Assembly: GCF_041320705.1 (NCBI RefSeq)
Contig: NZ_JBGGTQ010000008.1
Location: forward strand, 62,001-126,000
Length of the DNA: 64,000 nt
Direction: 5' to 3'
Source of the DNA: Kineococcus mangrovi
GTDB taxonomy: Bacteria; Actinomycetota; Actinomycetes; Actinomycetales; Kineococcaceae
In this document: piece by piece, positions 18,071 to 26,725 of the stretch
Numbering within the stretch: the stretch's first letter is position 1
How the letters are laid out: every line of letters begins with the position of its first letter
Program-made: the position numbers and the translations under genes
The notes under the pieces: generated by a model
Database searches by the model: none
Told to the model about the DNA's origin: nothing
The model's input: only the letters and a program-made list of their open reading frames with translations

Positions 18071-19183
18071 TCAGGACCGTTCCGTGCGCGCGGGTCGGTC
18101 GTGTCCGCCCAGCCACCCCGACGGCAACGTCCGCGCGCGCCGTCCCAGGGCCGCGCGGCGGGCCGCGGAGAACTCCACGAACTCCTCGACGGCCGGGTGG
18201 TCCCCGGCGCGGGTCCACGCGCCCACGACCCGGCCACCCGCGACGACCGTGCCGCGGAAGACCCCGTTCCCACCGGGGGTGAGGCGGCCGGCGAACTCGG
18301 GGTCCAGGACGGCGGACCGGTCGGCGTAGCCCAGCAGGAACTCGTCGAAACCCGGGAGCAGGTGCACCCGCCGGGCGGCGGTGCGGTGGTTCGCGACGAG
18401 GTCGGGCAGCGCGGGGTCGACGAGGTGTTCCGCGCCGTCGAACCCCTCGACCTGGACGGCGTCGAACTCGGCGCGGACGGCCTCGAACCCGCGCCGCGCG
18501 GTGCCCAGGGGCAGACCGGTCCAGAACGCGGCGTCGGCGGGCGTCGCCGGGCCGTGCCCGCGCAGGTAGCGGCGCGTCCACTCCGCGAGCGGATCCGGTG
18601 GAGCCTGCGCCGCCTGGACCCACGAGGCCGAGGGGACGAACAGCTGTTCCCGCCCGGCGAGGGGGCCCAGGCACACGTCGCCCGTGAGCGCGAGGTGGTG
18701 CAGCAGGTGGTAGCCGCGCCCGCCGCCCGTGGCCTGCCCCACCGCCTCGAGCGCGGCGAGCACCGCCGCCCGGGTCGTTCCCCCCGGCGGGCAGTGCGCG
18801 AGGACGGTCTCGCGGGCCACGGCGAGGTCGGCGTCGGAGATGGACAGCTGCTCGCGCCGTCGGCGGGTGGCCGCGATCGTGCGGGGGCCGCACAGGGCCA
18901 GCACCCAGGGCAGGTCGACCGCCCGCAGCAGGTGCAGGGTGCCGCGCATCGGCCAGGACCTGACCACCGTCCCGGCGTCCAGGGCGGCGGCCAGGCCGGT
19001 CGGTGTGCCGGTGCCGGTCGGGGTGGCCGTCCGCAGCGCCACGGCCGTCGCCGCGGCCCGCAGGTCCTGGGCCTGCACGGCCCCGAGGTGCGCCACGGCC
19101 GCCGCGGCGTCCTCGGACGGGGTGACGACCCGCTGGGCGACGAGTCGCCAGGTCCCCACGTCCTGGCGCCGGATCCGGAACAC
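18071..19183 (-). CDS. Winged-helix DNA-binding protein, AlkZ/YcaQ-like DNA glycosylase family (HTH_42)
   Basis: The 370-residue protein belongs to the HTH_42 superfamily. Early in the protein, LGAVQAQDLRAA carries the Q-x-Q motif that is catalytic in AlkZ and YcaQ glycosylases. WPMRGTLHLL and the later FDEFLLGYADRSAVL are also typical. AlkZ-type enzymes unhook interstrand cross-links or remove bulky alkylated bases. Whether this member has that activity is unknown. It overlaps nothing, and ends seven bases from the glpX stop on the other strand. Other repair genes (dinB, alkA) lie within 2 kb. Confidence 0.75.
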   Translation of the reverse strand: MFRIRRQDVGTWRLVAQRVVTPSEDAAAAVAHLGAVQAQDLRAAATAVALRTATPTGTGTPTGLAAALDAGTVVRSWPMRGTLHLLRAVDLPWVLALCGPRTIAATRRRREQLSISDADLAVARETVLAHCPPGGTTRAAVLAALEAVGQATGGGRGYHLLHHLALTGDVCLGPLAGREQLFVPSASWVQAAQAPPDPLAEWTRRYLRGHGPATPADAAFWTGLPLGTARRGFEAVRAEFDAVQVEGFDGAEHLVDPALPDLVANHRTAARRVHLLPGFDEFLLGYADRSAVLDPEFAGRLTPGGNGVFRGTVVAGGRVVGAWTRAGDHPAVEEFVEFSAARRAALGRRARTLPSGWLGGHDRPARTERS

Positions 19184-19210
19184 CGGCCCAGCCTGCCGGA
19201 CGCCGGCCGG

Positions 19211-19966
19211 TCAGCGCAGCAGGTTCAACCCCGAGACGACGGACAACCCGAGCACCCACTTCTCGAACGTCCTGATGTCCATCCGCTTCGCGACCCACCA
19301 CCCGATGAGCGCCCCCGCGACGACGGCCGGCGCCAGCCGCAGGTCCAGCCACAGCGAGTCGACGCTGATGAGGCCGAGGCCGACGCTGAACGGCACCTTG
19401 AAGCAGTTGACGATGAAGAAGAACCAGGCGCCCGTGCCGAGGAACGACATGACGCCCAGCCCCATGGTGAACAGGTAGATGGACATCGGGGCCCCGCCGG
19501 CGTTGGCGACCATCGTCGTGAACCCGGCGAGGAAACCGAGACCGATGGAGGCCCAGCGGCGCCTGGTCGCCGACATCGGCACGACGTCGGTGTTCTGACG
19601 CAACTTCCGCTGCCGCCAGACGTGGATCGCCACCAGCAGGACGAGCAGCGCGCCGATGGAGCGGCGCATGACCGTGTCGTCGACGAGACCGACGAAACCC
19701 GCCCCGGCCACGACCCCGACCGCCACGTACGGGAAGAGCCGCACCAGCAGGCCCCAGTCGGCGTGCCGGCGGTAGATGGAGATGGCGAAGAGGTCACCGA
19801 GGATGAGCAGGGGCAGGATGATCCCCGTGGACTCCTTGGCGGGCAGCACCGCGGCGAACACCGCGACGGCGATCGTGCCCGCCCCGCCGATGGAGGTCTT
19901 GGAGAACCCGATGACGAGGGCCGCCAGGTACAGGGGGATCAGGTCGGTCGTCGACAGGTCCAGCAC
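19211..19966 (-). CDS. TauE/SafE family sulfite/anion permease
   Basis: This 251-residue protein has eight or so membrane helices and the two family repeats, each with a G-G-G/A element (GFSKTSIGGAGTIAVAVFAA near the N-terminus, AGFTTMVANAGGAPMSIYLF in the middle). TauE/SafE proteins export sulfite or related sulfur anions or organosulfur acids. GTG 19966 lies only 23 bases from the divergent dinB start, so promoters must overlap the coding ends. Confidence 0.88.
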   Translation of the reverse strand: MLDLSTTDLIPLYLAALVIGFSKTSIGGAGTIAVAVFAAVLPAKESTGIILPLLILGDLFAISIYRRHADWGLLVRLFPYVAVGVVAGAGFVGLVDDTVMRRSIGALLVLLVAIHVWRQRKLRQNTDVVPMSATRRRWASIGLGFLAGFTTMVANAGGAPMSIYLFTMGLGVMSFLGTGAWFFFIVNCFKVPFSVGLGLISVDSLWLDLRLAPAVVAGALIGWWVAKRMDIRTFEKWVLGLSVVSGLNLLR

Positions 19967-19989
19967 CGGGGGAGCGTAACCGTGACTCG

Positions 19990-21354
19990 GTGCCGGTCGT
20001 GACGGACCCGTCCGTGCCCGGAGTCATGCACCTCGACCTCGACGCGTTCTTCGCGGCGGTGGAGCAGCGGGACAAGCCCTCGCTGCGCGGCAAACCCGTC
20101 GTCGTGGGCGGGACCGGTGGCCGCGGCGTGGTGTCCACCGCGAGCTACGAGGCGCGGGTGTTCGGCATCGGGTCGGCCATGCCGACGGCCCGCGCCCGCC
20201 GCCTGTGCCCCAACGCGGCCTACCTCGCGGGCCGGTTCGACGCCTACCGGGAGGTCTCCCGCCACGTCATGGACCTCGCCCACGAGTTGTCCCCGCTGGT
20301 GGAGCCGCTGTCGCTGGACGAGGCGTTCGTCGACCTCGCGGCCGTCCACCCCGGTCTCGACGTCGCGGCCGCGACCGCCGTCGCCACCGACTTCCGGGCG
20401 GCCGTGCGCGCGCGGACGGGGCTGACGGTGTCGGTGGGGGTGGGGGCGAGCAAGCTGGTCGCGAAGATCGCCTCGGACCTGCGCAAACCCGACGCCCTCG
20501 TCGTCGTGCCCCCGGCCGAGCAGGAGGCGCTGCTGTCCCCGATGAGCGTCCGCACCATCCCCGGGGTCGGCGCGGTCACGGGCGACCGGCTCGTCCGGGC
20601 GGGGCTGAAGACCATCGGGGCGCTCGCGGCGGCCGACGAGGCCGAACTGGTGCGGATGCTCGGCAAGGCGCACGGCACCGCCCTGCTCGCCTTCGCCCGC
20701 GGCGTCGACCCCCGGCCGGTCGTGGCCGAGCGCGAGGCGAAGTCCGTGTCGGCCGAGGAGACGTTCGCCGTCGACCTCACCGACCGCCGCGACCTCGCGG
20801 AGCGGTTGCGGCGCATGGCGGACCGGGTGGCGGCGCGGCTGGCGAAGGCGGGGTTGTCGGGGCGCACGGTGACGGTCAAGGTGCGGCGCTACGACTTCTC
20901 GACGTTGAACCGCTCGCGCACGCTGGCGCACGCGACGAGCTCGGCGCGGGAGATCGCGCACAACGCCGGTGAACTGCTCGCCGGTGTCGACGTCGCCGAC
21001 GGGGTCCGGTTGCTGGGGGTCGGGGTGTCGGGGTTGAGCGAGTTCAGCCAGATCGACCTGCTCGCCGAGCTGGAACCCGACCCCGTGCAGGACGAGGAGA
21101 CGGGCACCGCCGAGGAGGAACCCCTGGAGTCCCCGCAGCCCTACGGCCCGCCCGCGGCGCCGGGCTGGCGCCCGGGCCAGGACGTCGAGCACGCCGAGTT
21201 CGGGGCCGGTTGGGTGCAGGGGTCGGGCGCGGGACGGGTCACCGTACGGTTCGAGGGTCCGCACACCCCCGTCGGCCGGATCCGCACGTTCCGCGACGAC
21301 GACCCCGCCCTGGCACCCGCCGACCCGCCCGTCTTCGACCCGGAGCACCTGTGA
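19990..21354 (+). CDS. dinB: DNA polymerase IV (Y family)
   Basis: The 454-residue enzyme has the catalytic motifs MHLDLDAFFAAVEQ (about 13-26) and SLDEAFVDL (about 105-113), the HhH finger IPGVGAVTGDRL, and a little-finger domain. A 100-residue tail with a WRPGQDVEHAEFGAGWVQG segment, seen in other actinobacterial DinB proteins, replaces a clear beta-clamp motif. It performs error-prone translesion synthesis. Its TGA overlaps the GTG of alkA (GTGA), so the two are coupled. Confidence 0.93.
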   Translation: MPVVTDPSVPGVMHLDLDAFFAAVEQRDKPSLRGKPVVVGGTGGRGVVSTASYEARVFGIGSAMPTARARRLCPNAAYLAGRFDAYREVSRHVMDLAHELSPLVEPLSLDEAFVDLAAVHPGLDVAAATAVATDFRAAVRARTGLTVSVGVGASKLVAKIASDLRKPDALVVVPPAEQEALLSPMSVRTIPGVGAVTGDRLVRAGLKTIGALAAADEAELVRMLGKAHGTALLAFARGVDPRPVVAEREAKSVSAEETFAVDLTDRRDLAERLRRMADRVAARLAKAGLSGRTVTVKVRRYDFSTLNRSRTLAHATSSAREIAHNAGELLAGVDVADGVRLLGVGVSGLSEFSQIDLLAELEPDPVQDEETGTAEEEPLESPQPYGPPAAPGWRPGQDVEHAEFGAGWVQGSGAGRVTVRFEGPHTPVGRIRTFRDDDPALAPADPPVFDPEHL

Positions 21355-22193
21355 AACTGCCCGTCCCCGGCGGTCTGGCCGCCGAACCGTTGCGGCGCTG
21401 GCTGCTCGCGCACGCCCTGCCCGGGGCCGAGACGCACTCCGGCGGCGTGCACCGCAGGGTGTTCTGGACCAGCCGCGGCCCGGTGGAGGCCTCCGTCGAC
21501 CTCGGGACGGGGGAACGCTGCGACGGCGTCCTCCTCGACGGTCCGCACCTGGACGAGATCGCGCCCGCCGTGCGCCGCTGGCTCGACCTCGACGGGCACC
21601 AGGCGCAGGCCGAGCGCCACCTGGCCGGGGACCCGCTGCTCGCCCCGCTCGTCGCGGCCCGCCCCGGGCTGCGGGTCCCGCGCGCGGTGTCGGGGGCCGA
21701 GACGGCGCTGCTCACGGTGCTGGGTCAGCAGGTCTCGCTCGCGGCGGCGCGCACGTTCGCCGGCCGCCTCGTCGCCGCGTACGGCACCCCCGTCGCCTCC
21801 CTGACCGCGTTCCCCACCCCCGACGCCCTCGCCGGTGCGGGCCCGGACGCGATCCGCGCCGTCACGGGGGTGACGGGGGCGCGGGCCAGGACGCTGCACG
21901 TCCTCGCCCAGACGCTCGCCGACGGCCTCGACCTGGACGCCGCGGCCACCACCGACCCCGCCGCGGCGCGCGCCGAGCTCCTCGCGCTGCCGGGCATCGG
22001 GCCGTGGACCGCGGACTACGTGGCCCTGCGCGTCCTGGGTGACTCCGACGCCTTCCTGCCCTCCGACCTCGTGCTGCGCCGCGCGCTGGGCGGGATCACG
22101 GCGCGGGAGGCGACGGCGCGCGCCGAGGCGTGGCGGCCCTGGCGCGGCCACGCCCTGCTGCACCTGTGGACCGCGGAGGTCTTCGTCGACTGA
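21351..22193 (+). CDS. alkA: DNA-3-methyladenine glycosylase II-type enzyme
   Basis: The 280-residue HhH-GPD protein contains LGQQVSLAAARTFAGRL, the helix-hairpin-helix LPGIGPWTADYVALR, and the catalytic Asp in FLPSDLVLRR. It removes alkylated purines from DNA. GTG 21351 overlaps the dinB stop, pairing an alkyl-base glycosylase with a translesion polymerase. The N-terminal 90 residues resemble the AlkA N-domain. Confidence 0.88.
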   Translation: MKLPVPGGLAAEPLRRWLLAHALPGAETHSGGVHRRVFWTSRGPVEASVDLGTGERCDGVLLDGPHLDEIAPAVRRWLDLDGHQAQAERHLAGDPLLAPLVAARPGLRVPRAVSGAETALLTVLGQQVSLAAARTFAGRLVAAYGTPVASLTAFPTPDALAGAGPDAIRAVTGVTGARARTLHVLAQTLADGLDLDAAATTDPAAARAELLALPGIGPWTADYVALRVLGDSDAFLPSDLVLRRALGGITAREATARAEAWRPWRGHALLHLWTAEVFVD

Positions 22194-22213
22194 CGTTTCG
22201 CTACGGTGCGTCG

Positions 22214-22948
22214 GTGCGAGGAACCGTCGTCGTGACCGGTGGCAGCCGCGGGATCGGGGCGGCGGTGGTCCTGGCGCTCGCCGCGCGCGGGGTGCGGACC
22301 TGCTTCGGCTACGCCACCCACCGGGAGGCCGCGGACGAGGTGGCCGCGACCGCGGCCGACCTCGGGACGCCCTCCATCGCCGTGCGGGCCGACGTGTCGG
22401 TCGAGTCCGACGTCACGCGCCTGTTCCAGGCCGCCCGCGAGCTCGGCCCCGTGACGGGTCTGGTCAACAACGCCGGCATCACCGCGCCGCGGTCGAAGGT
22501 CGTCGACCTGGACGCCGACCGGATCCGGCGGCTCCTCGACGTCAACGTCGTCGGGGCGTTCCTGTGCGCGCGCGAGGCCGTGAAGCACCTGACGGCCGCC
22601 GGCGGCGGGACGATCGTCAACGTCTCCAGCCGGGCCGCCGTCCTCGGCAGCCCGGGGGAGTACGTCGACTACGCCGCCTCCAAGGCCGCCGTCGACACCC
22701 TCACGGTCGGTCTCGCGCACGAGGTCGCCGCCGACGGGATCCGCGTCGTCGGCGTCCGGCCGGGACTCATCCGCACCGACATCCACGCCGCCTCGGGGGA
22801 ACCCGGCCGCGTGGAACGGCTGCGGGGGACGGTGCCGCTGGGGCGGGGCGGGGAGGCCGACGAGGTGGCCGAGGCCGTGGTGTGGTTGCTGTCGGACGCC
22901 GCCTCCTACGTCACGGGCACGACGCTGGACGTGTCCGGGGGCCGCTGA
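22214..22948 (+). CDS. SDR family oxidoreductase (FabG-like)
   Basis: The 244-residue short-chain dehydrogenase has the cofactor motif VTGGSRGIGAAV, NNAG (LVNNAGIT), the catalytic Ser in VNVSSRAAV, and YAASKAAVDTLT. VRPGLIRTD and the C-terminal YVTGTTLDVSGG complete the classical form. Substrate and role are unknown. The in-frame bases after its stop encode the start of a GrpB-like sequence. Confidence 0.92.
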   Translation: MRGTVVVTGGSRGIGAAVVLALAARGVRTCFGYATHREAADEVAATAADLGTPSIAVRADVSVESDVTRLFQAARELGPVTGLVNNAGITAPRSKVVDLDADRIRRLLDVNVVGAFLCAREAVKHLTAAGGGTIVNVSSRAAVLGSPGEYVDYAASKAAVDTLTVGLAHEVAADGIRVVGVRPGLIRTDIHAASGEPGRVERLRGTVPLGRGGEADEVAEAVVWLLSDAASYVTGTTLDVSGGR

Positions 22949-22990
22949 GCCGCTCGACCCGCGCGCATCCTGACCGCCCTGGCCGGGCAG

Positions 22991-23419
22991 GTGGAGCACA
23001 TCGGCTCGACGTCGGTGCCCGGCCTGGCCGCGAAACCCGTCGTCGACGTGGTCGTGGTCGTGGTCGTGGAGGACATCACCGTCGAGGAGGACCACCTCGA
23101 CCCGCTGCTGGCCGCCGGGTACGTGCTGCGCGTGCGGGAACCGGGGCACCGGCTCGTCCGCACACCCGGGCGCGACGTCCACGTGCATGTCCACGTGCAC
23201 GTCCACGGCCGCGGTGACCGGGCCGTCGAGGACCACCTGCTGCTGCGCGACCGCCTGCGCGTCGACGCCGCCGACCGCGAGCTCCACGAGGCGACCGAGC
23301 GCGAGCTGGTGGCGAGGACGTGGGACGACACGAACGACTGCGCCGAGGCCAAGACCGAGGTCATCACCGCCATCAGGGCGCGGGCGCGCCGGGCCCGGCG
23401 GGGAGGCTCCCGCCGGTGA
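22991..23419 (+). CDS. GrpB/UPF0157 family protein, N-terminally truncated
   Basis: The 142 residues carry the family motif EHIGSTSVPGLAAKPVVDV, a nucleotidyltransferase-like GS...D signature, then ELVARTWDDTNDCAEAKTE. Full-length members are about 170 residues and begin some 30-35 residues earlier. Here the frame runs back only to the SDR stop at 22948, with family-like codons (RILTALAGQ) between but no start codon. GTG 22991 is the first possible start, inside the conserved motif. Either translation starts there or this is a 5'-deleted pseudogene. A His-Val run (VHVHVHVHVH) is near the middle. Confidence 0.55.
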   Translation: MEHIGSTSVPGLAAKPVVDVVVVVVVEDITVEEDHLDPLLAAGYVLRVREPGHRLVRTPGRDVHVHVHVHVHGRGDRAVEDHLLLRDRLRVDAADRELHEATERELVARTWDDTNDCAEAKTEVITAIRARARRARRGGSRR

Positions 23420-23422
23420 CCC

Positions 23423-23442
23423 CCGGGCCGGGTCCGGCCCGG
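23423..23442 (+). terminator. Hairpin after the GrpB-like gene
   Basis: CCGGGCCGG (23423-23431) is complementary to CCGGCCCGG (23434-23442). With the innermost pairs open to form a loop, the stem is eight pairs. It lies four bases after the stop codon. Confidence 0.45.
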
Positions 23443-23494
23443 CGCCGTCCGACCACTCGCGCTCGGGCCCGGACGTCCGCCACACTGGGGGTGC

Positions 23495-23540
23495 GCCGCC
23501 GGGCGGGACGTCGTGGGGAAGCTTCGTCCGGCCCGGCGGC
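23495..23540 (-). terminator. Interrupted hairpin after the LysR gene
   Basis: GCCGCCGGGC (23495-23504) pairs perfectly with GCCCGGCGGC (23531-23540). Inside the loop, GGACG (23506-23510) can pair with CGTCC (23525-23529). It lies about 20 bases beyond the minus-strand LysR stop, which fits a terminator. Confidence 0.5.
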
Positions 23541-23560
23541 GTCCGCACGTCCCGCCGGTC

Positions 23561-24469
23561 TCAGGGCAGCAGCAGGTCCCGGCGCGCCAGCACCACCTCG
23601 CGGAACGCGGCCGCCACCCGGGGCAGCTCCCCGTCGCGCCGGACCAGCCCCAGGACGCGCCTGGACCCCGGCCCGGTGAGCGGCCGTTCCACGACCCCGG
23701 CGAACGCCTCCGACGTGCCGCGCTGCGCGGCCGGCAGGACGGCCACGCCCAGACCGGCCGCCACGAGGCCCCGCAGCGTGTGGCTGTCCTGGCCCTCGAA
23801 CGCGACGCGGGGCACGACGCCGTGCTGGGCGAACAGCACCTCGGCGGCCTCGCGCAGCCCGTAGCCCGGCTCGAACAGCACGAACTCCTCGTCGGCGACG
23901 GCCGACAGCGCGACGGGACCCTCCACGGCCATCGGGTGCTCGGCGGGGAACCCCACGACGAGCTGCTGCTCGACGAGCGGGTCGGTCCGCAGGCCGGGGC
24001 GGTCGGGGACGGGGGAGGTGAGGACGAGGTCCACCTCGCCGGCGGTGAGCTGGTCCAGCACGGCCCCCGCCGCCCCCTGGTGGAGCTGGAAGCGGACCCC
24101 GGGGTGCTCCTGCCGGAACGCGCGCACGAGCCCGGGGACGGCCGCGGCCCCGAGCGTGTGGAGGAACCCCAGCGCCACGCGGCCCGTGTCGACGGCGTCG
24201 TCGTCGCGCACGGTCCGCACCCCGCGGTCCAGGTCGGCCACGGCCCGCGCGGCGACGTCGGCGAGCGCCCGGCCCGCGGCCGTCAGCCGGACACCCCGCC
24301 CCTCGGGCACGACGAGCGGCACCCCCACGGCCCGCTGCACCCGGGCCAGCGCCCGGCTCACCGTCGGCTGCTGCAGGTCCAGCGCCTCCGCCGCCCGGGT
24401 CACGTGCCGGGTCTCGCCGACCGTCGCGAGCACCCGCCACGGCCCCGCCAGCGCCTCCGCCTCGTCCAC
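23561..24469 (-). CDS. LysR family transcriptional regulator
   Basis: The 302-residue protein has the N-terminal winged helix (HVTRAAEALDLQQPTVSRALARVQRAVGVPL), a linker helix, and the two-lobed effector domain starting VALGFLHTLGAAAVPGLVR. It is divergent from an MFS exporter gene with 86 bases between starts, the usual layout when a LysR protein controls its neighbour. Resemblance to regulators paired with YnfM-type transporters is high. GTG 24469 is chosen; GTG 24484 is also possible. The effector is unknown. Confidence 0.9.
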   Translation of the reverse strand: MDEAEALAGPWRVLATVGETRHVTRAAEALDLQQPTVSRALARVQRAVGVPLVVPEGRGVRLTAAGRALADVAARAVADLDRGVRTVRDDDAVDTGRVALGFLHTLGAAAVPGLVRAFRQEHPGVRFQLHQGAAGAVLDQLTAGEVDLVLTSPVPDRPGLRTDPLVEQQLVVGFPAEHPMAVEGPVALSAVADEEFVLFEPGYGLREAAEVLFAQHGVVPRVAFEGQDSHTLRGLVAAGLGVAVLPAAQRGTSEAFAGVVERPLTGPGSRRVLGLVRRDGELPRVAAAFREVVLARRDLLLP

Positions 24470-24491
24470 TCCCGCAGTGTGCACCACGCCA

Positions 24492-24531
24492 GACGCATGA
24501 TTCCGGCCCGGTCGGGGCATTGGACGCATGA
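24492..24531. promoter_or_regulatory. Direct repeats in the LysR/MFS divergent promoter
   Basis: GACGCATGA occurs perfectly at 24492-24500 and 24523-24531. The spacing is 31 bases, about three helical turns, so both copies face the same side of the DNA. Paired sites between a LysR gene and its divergent target are typical of LysR recognition and activation sites. Binding is inferred. Confidence 0.45.
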
Positions 24532-24555
24532 CTCACCCGTTCCTACCGTCGACGG

Positions 24556-25794
24556 GTGACCCTCGACGCCCGCACCGGCACCCCGCCCTGGCTGGGGCAC
24601 GAGCGCGGCACCCCCGGCTACCGGCGCCTCGTCGTCGCCCTCTTCGCCGCGGGCGTCGCCACCTTCGCCCAGCTGTACTCGGTGCAGTCCGTGCTGCCCG
24701 CGCTCGCGACCGGCCTGCACCTGCGGGCCTCGCAGGCCGCGCTCGGGGTGTCCGTCGCGACCGGGGCGCTCGCGGTGTCCGTCGTCGGCTGGAGCGCCCT
24801 GGCCGACCGGCTCGGCCGCGTCCCGGCGATGGTCGTCTCCGTGGTGGTGGCCAGCCTGCTGGGCCTCGCCGTCCCGCTGGCCCCCTCGCTGGGGCCGCTG
24901 CTGGTCCTGCGCGCCCTGCAGGGCGCGGCGCTCGGGGGGTTGCCCGCCGTGGCGATGGCCCACCTCGCCGAGGAGGTGCACGCGCGCGAGGTCGCGCTCG
25001 CCGCCGGCGCCTACGTCTCGGGGAACTCCGTCGGTGGGCTCACCGGCCGCATCGTGTCCTCCGGGGTCGCCGACCTGTTCGGCTGGCGGTGGGGGGTCGC
25101 GGCCGTCGCCCTCGTCGGGATCGCCGCGACGGCCGTGTTCTGCGTCCTGGTCCCCCGCTCGCGGGGTTTCGTCCGGCACCGCCGCGCCGGCGGCCCGCCG
25201 CTGCGGGAACGGTTGCGGCGCGCGCTGTCCGACCCCGCCCTCCTCGTCCTCTACGCGCAGGCGCTGCTGCTCATGGGTGGTTTCGTCACGGTCTACAACT
25301 ACCTCGGGTTCCGACTCCTGCAGGCCCCGTTCTCGCTGTCCCAGACCGTGGTCGGGTTGCTGTTCGTCGTCTACCTCGCCGGCACGCTGAGTTCCTCGGT
25401 CGCCGGGCGCCTCACCGCCCACGGCCGGTTGCGGGTCCTGCTGGGGGCGTGCGCCGTCTTCGCGGCCGGTTGCGCGCTGACGCTGTCGGGGCAGGTCGTG
25501 GTGGTCGTCGCCGGGCTGGTGCTGCTGACGGCGGGGTTCTTCGCCGCGCACGCCGTCGCCAGCGGCTGGGTCGGGGCGCGGGCTCAGCCGGGGGTGCGGG
25601 CGCAGGCCTCGGCGCTCTACACGTTCGCCTACTACGCCGGGTCCAGCCTCGTCGGCTGGCTCGCGGGCTTCGCCTTCGCCGGCGGTGGCTGGGTCGTCGT
25701 GGTGGGGGTCGTCACCGGGCTCGCCGCGCTCGCGGCCGTCCTGGCGACCCTGGGTCTGCGGAGCCGGACGCCGGCGGGCAGCATGGGGACGTGA
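24556..25794 (+). CDS. MFS transporter (YnfM-like)
   Basis: The 412-residue protein has twelve predicted membrane helices. It contains the MFS loop motif between TM2 and TM3 (ADRLGRVPAMVVS) and the early segment FAQLYSVQSVLPALA, typical of YnfM-like drug and metabolite exporters. Its GTG is close behind the divergent LysR regulator. Its stop overlaps the GTG of the sirtuin gene, so the two may share a message. Confidence 0.9.
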   Translation: MTLDARTGTPPWLGHERGTPGYRRLVVALFAAGVATFAQLYSVQSVLPALATGLHLRASQAALGVSVATGALAVSVVGWSALADRLGRVPAMVVSVVVASLLGLAVPLAPSLGPLLVLRALQGAALGGLPAVAMAHLAEEVHAREVALAAGAYVSGNSVGGLTGRIVSSGVADLFGWRWGVAAVALVGIAATAVFCVLVPRSRGFVRHRRAGGPPLRERLRRALSDPALLVLYAQALLLMGGFVTVYNYLGFRLLQAPFSLSQTVVGLLFVVYLAGTLSSSVAGRLTAHGRLRVLLGACAVFAAGCALTLSGQVVVVVAGLVLLTAGFFAAHAVASGWVGARAQPGVRAQASALYTFAYYAGSSLVGWLAGFAFAGGGWVVVVGVVTGLAALAAVLATLGLRSRTPAGSMGT

Positions 25795-26615
25795 TCGAGG
25801 AACTCGCCGGTCTGGTCGGCGCGGGTGGGGTCTGCGTGCTCGAGGGCGCCGGGATGTCGACCGGCTCCGGGATCCCCGACTACCGCGGGCCGAACGGGTC
25901 CCTGCAGCGGCACACACCCATGACCTACCGCGAGTTCACGGGGTCGGCGGAGAACCGGCGACGGTACTGGGGGCGCAGCCACGTCGGGTGGGAGCACTTC
26001 CGCAGGGCGCAGCCGAACGACGCCCACCGGGCCGTCGCCGCCCTGGAACGTGCGGGGTTGCTGACGGGCGTCATCACGCAGAACGTCGACGGGCTCGACC
26101 TCGCCGCGGGCACGCGGGAGGTCGTCGAACTGCACGGGAACCTCGACCGCGTCGTCTGCCTGCGGTGCGGGGAGTCCACCGACCGCGCCGAACTCGCCGA
26201 ACGGCTCACGGCCGCGAACCCGGGGTTCACCGGCCGCGTCCAGGAGTTCCGGGCGCTGAACCCCGACGGGGACGCCGACCTCACCGACGCCCAGCTCGAG
26301 GGGTTCACCACCGTCCCGTGCCGGCGGTGCGGGCAGGACGCGCTCAAGGCCGACGTCGTGTTCTTCGGTGAGACGGTGCCGAAGGACCGCGTCGCGCGGT
26401 GCTTCGAACTGCTCGACGGGTCCCGTTCCCTGCTGGTGCTCGGGTCCTCGCTGGCCGTCATGTCGGGCTACCGGTTCGTGCTGCACGCGGCCAAGCACGC
26501 CCGGCCCGTGGCGATCGTCACCGCCGGTCCGACCCGGGGTGACGCGAAGGCGACCGTCCGCCTCGACGCCCCCCTGCAGGACGTCCTGCCCGACCTGCTG
26601 CGCCGTCTCGGCTGA
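25791..26615 (+). CDS. Sir2 family NAD-dependent protein deacylase
   Basis: The 274-residue sirtuin has GAGMSTGSGIPDYR (NAD binding, about 19-32), TQNVDGLD (about 100-107), the catalytic His in ELHGN, and two zinc pairs, CLRCG and CRRCG. It removes acyl groups from lysines using NAD+. An insert of about 45 residues separates the zinc pairs. Its GTG overlaps the MFS stop (GTGA). Confidence 0.93.
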   Translation: MIEELAGLVGAGGVCVLEGAGMSTGSGIPDYRGPNGSLQRHTPMTYREFTGSAENRRRYWGRSHVGWEHFRRAQPNDAHRAVAALERAGLLTGVITQNVDGLDLAAGTREVVELHGNLDRVVCLRCGESTDRAELAERLTAANPGFTGRVQEFRALNPDGDADLTDAQLEGFTTVPCRRCGQDALKADVVFFGETVPKDRVARCFELLDGSRSLLVLGSSLAVMSGYRFVLHAAKHARPVAIVTAGPTRGDAKATVRLDAPLQDVLPDLLRRLG

Positions 26616-26725
26616 GCCCCCGATCGTCGAGACGCGGCCGGGCGGGCACCCCGGTTCCACCTGCACCCCACCCCGACCTGCTCAGCGCAGCGACCACCGC
26701 GGCGTCCGGGCCCTGGAGGAGGACG

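Noticed and set aside
23041-23215. GTC/GTG and CACGTG-rich repeats in the GrpB-like gene as a regulatory repeat
   Set aside because: They encode in-frame Val and His-Val runs and are explained as coding low complexity.
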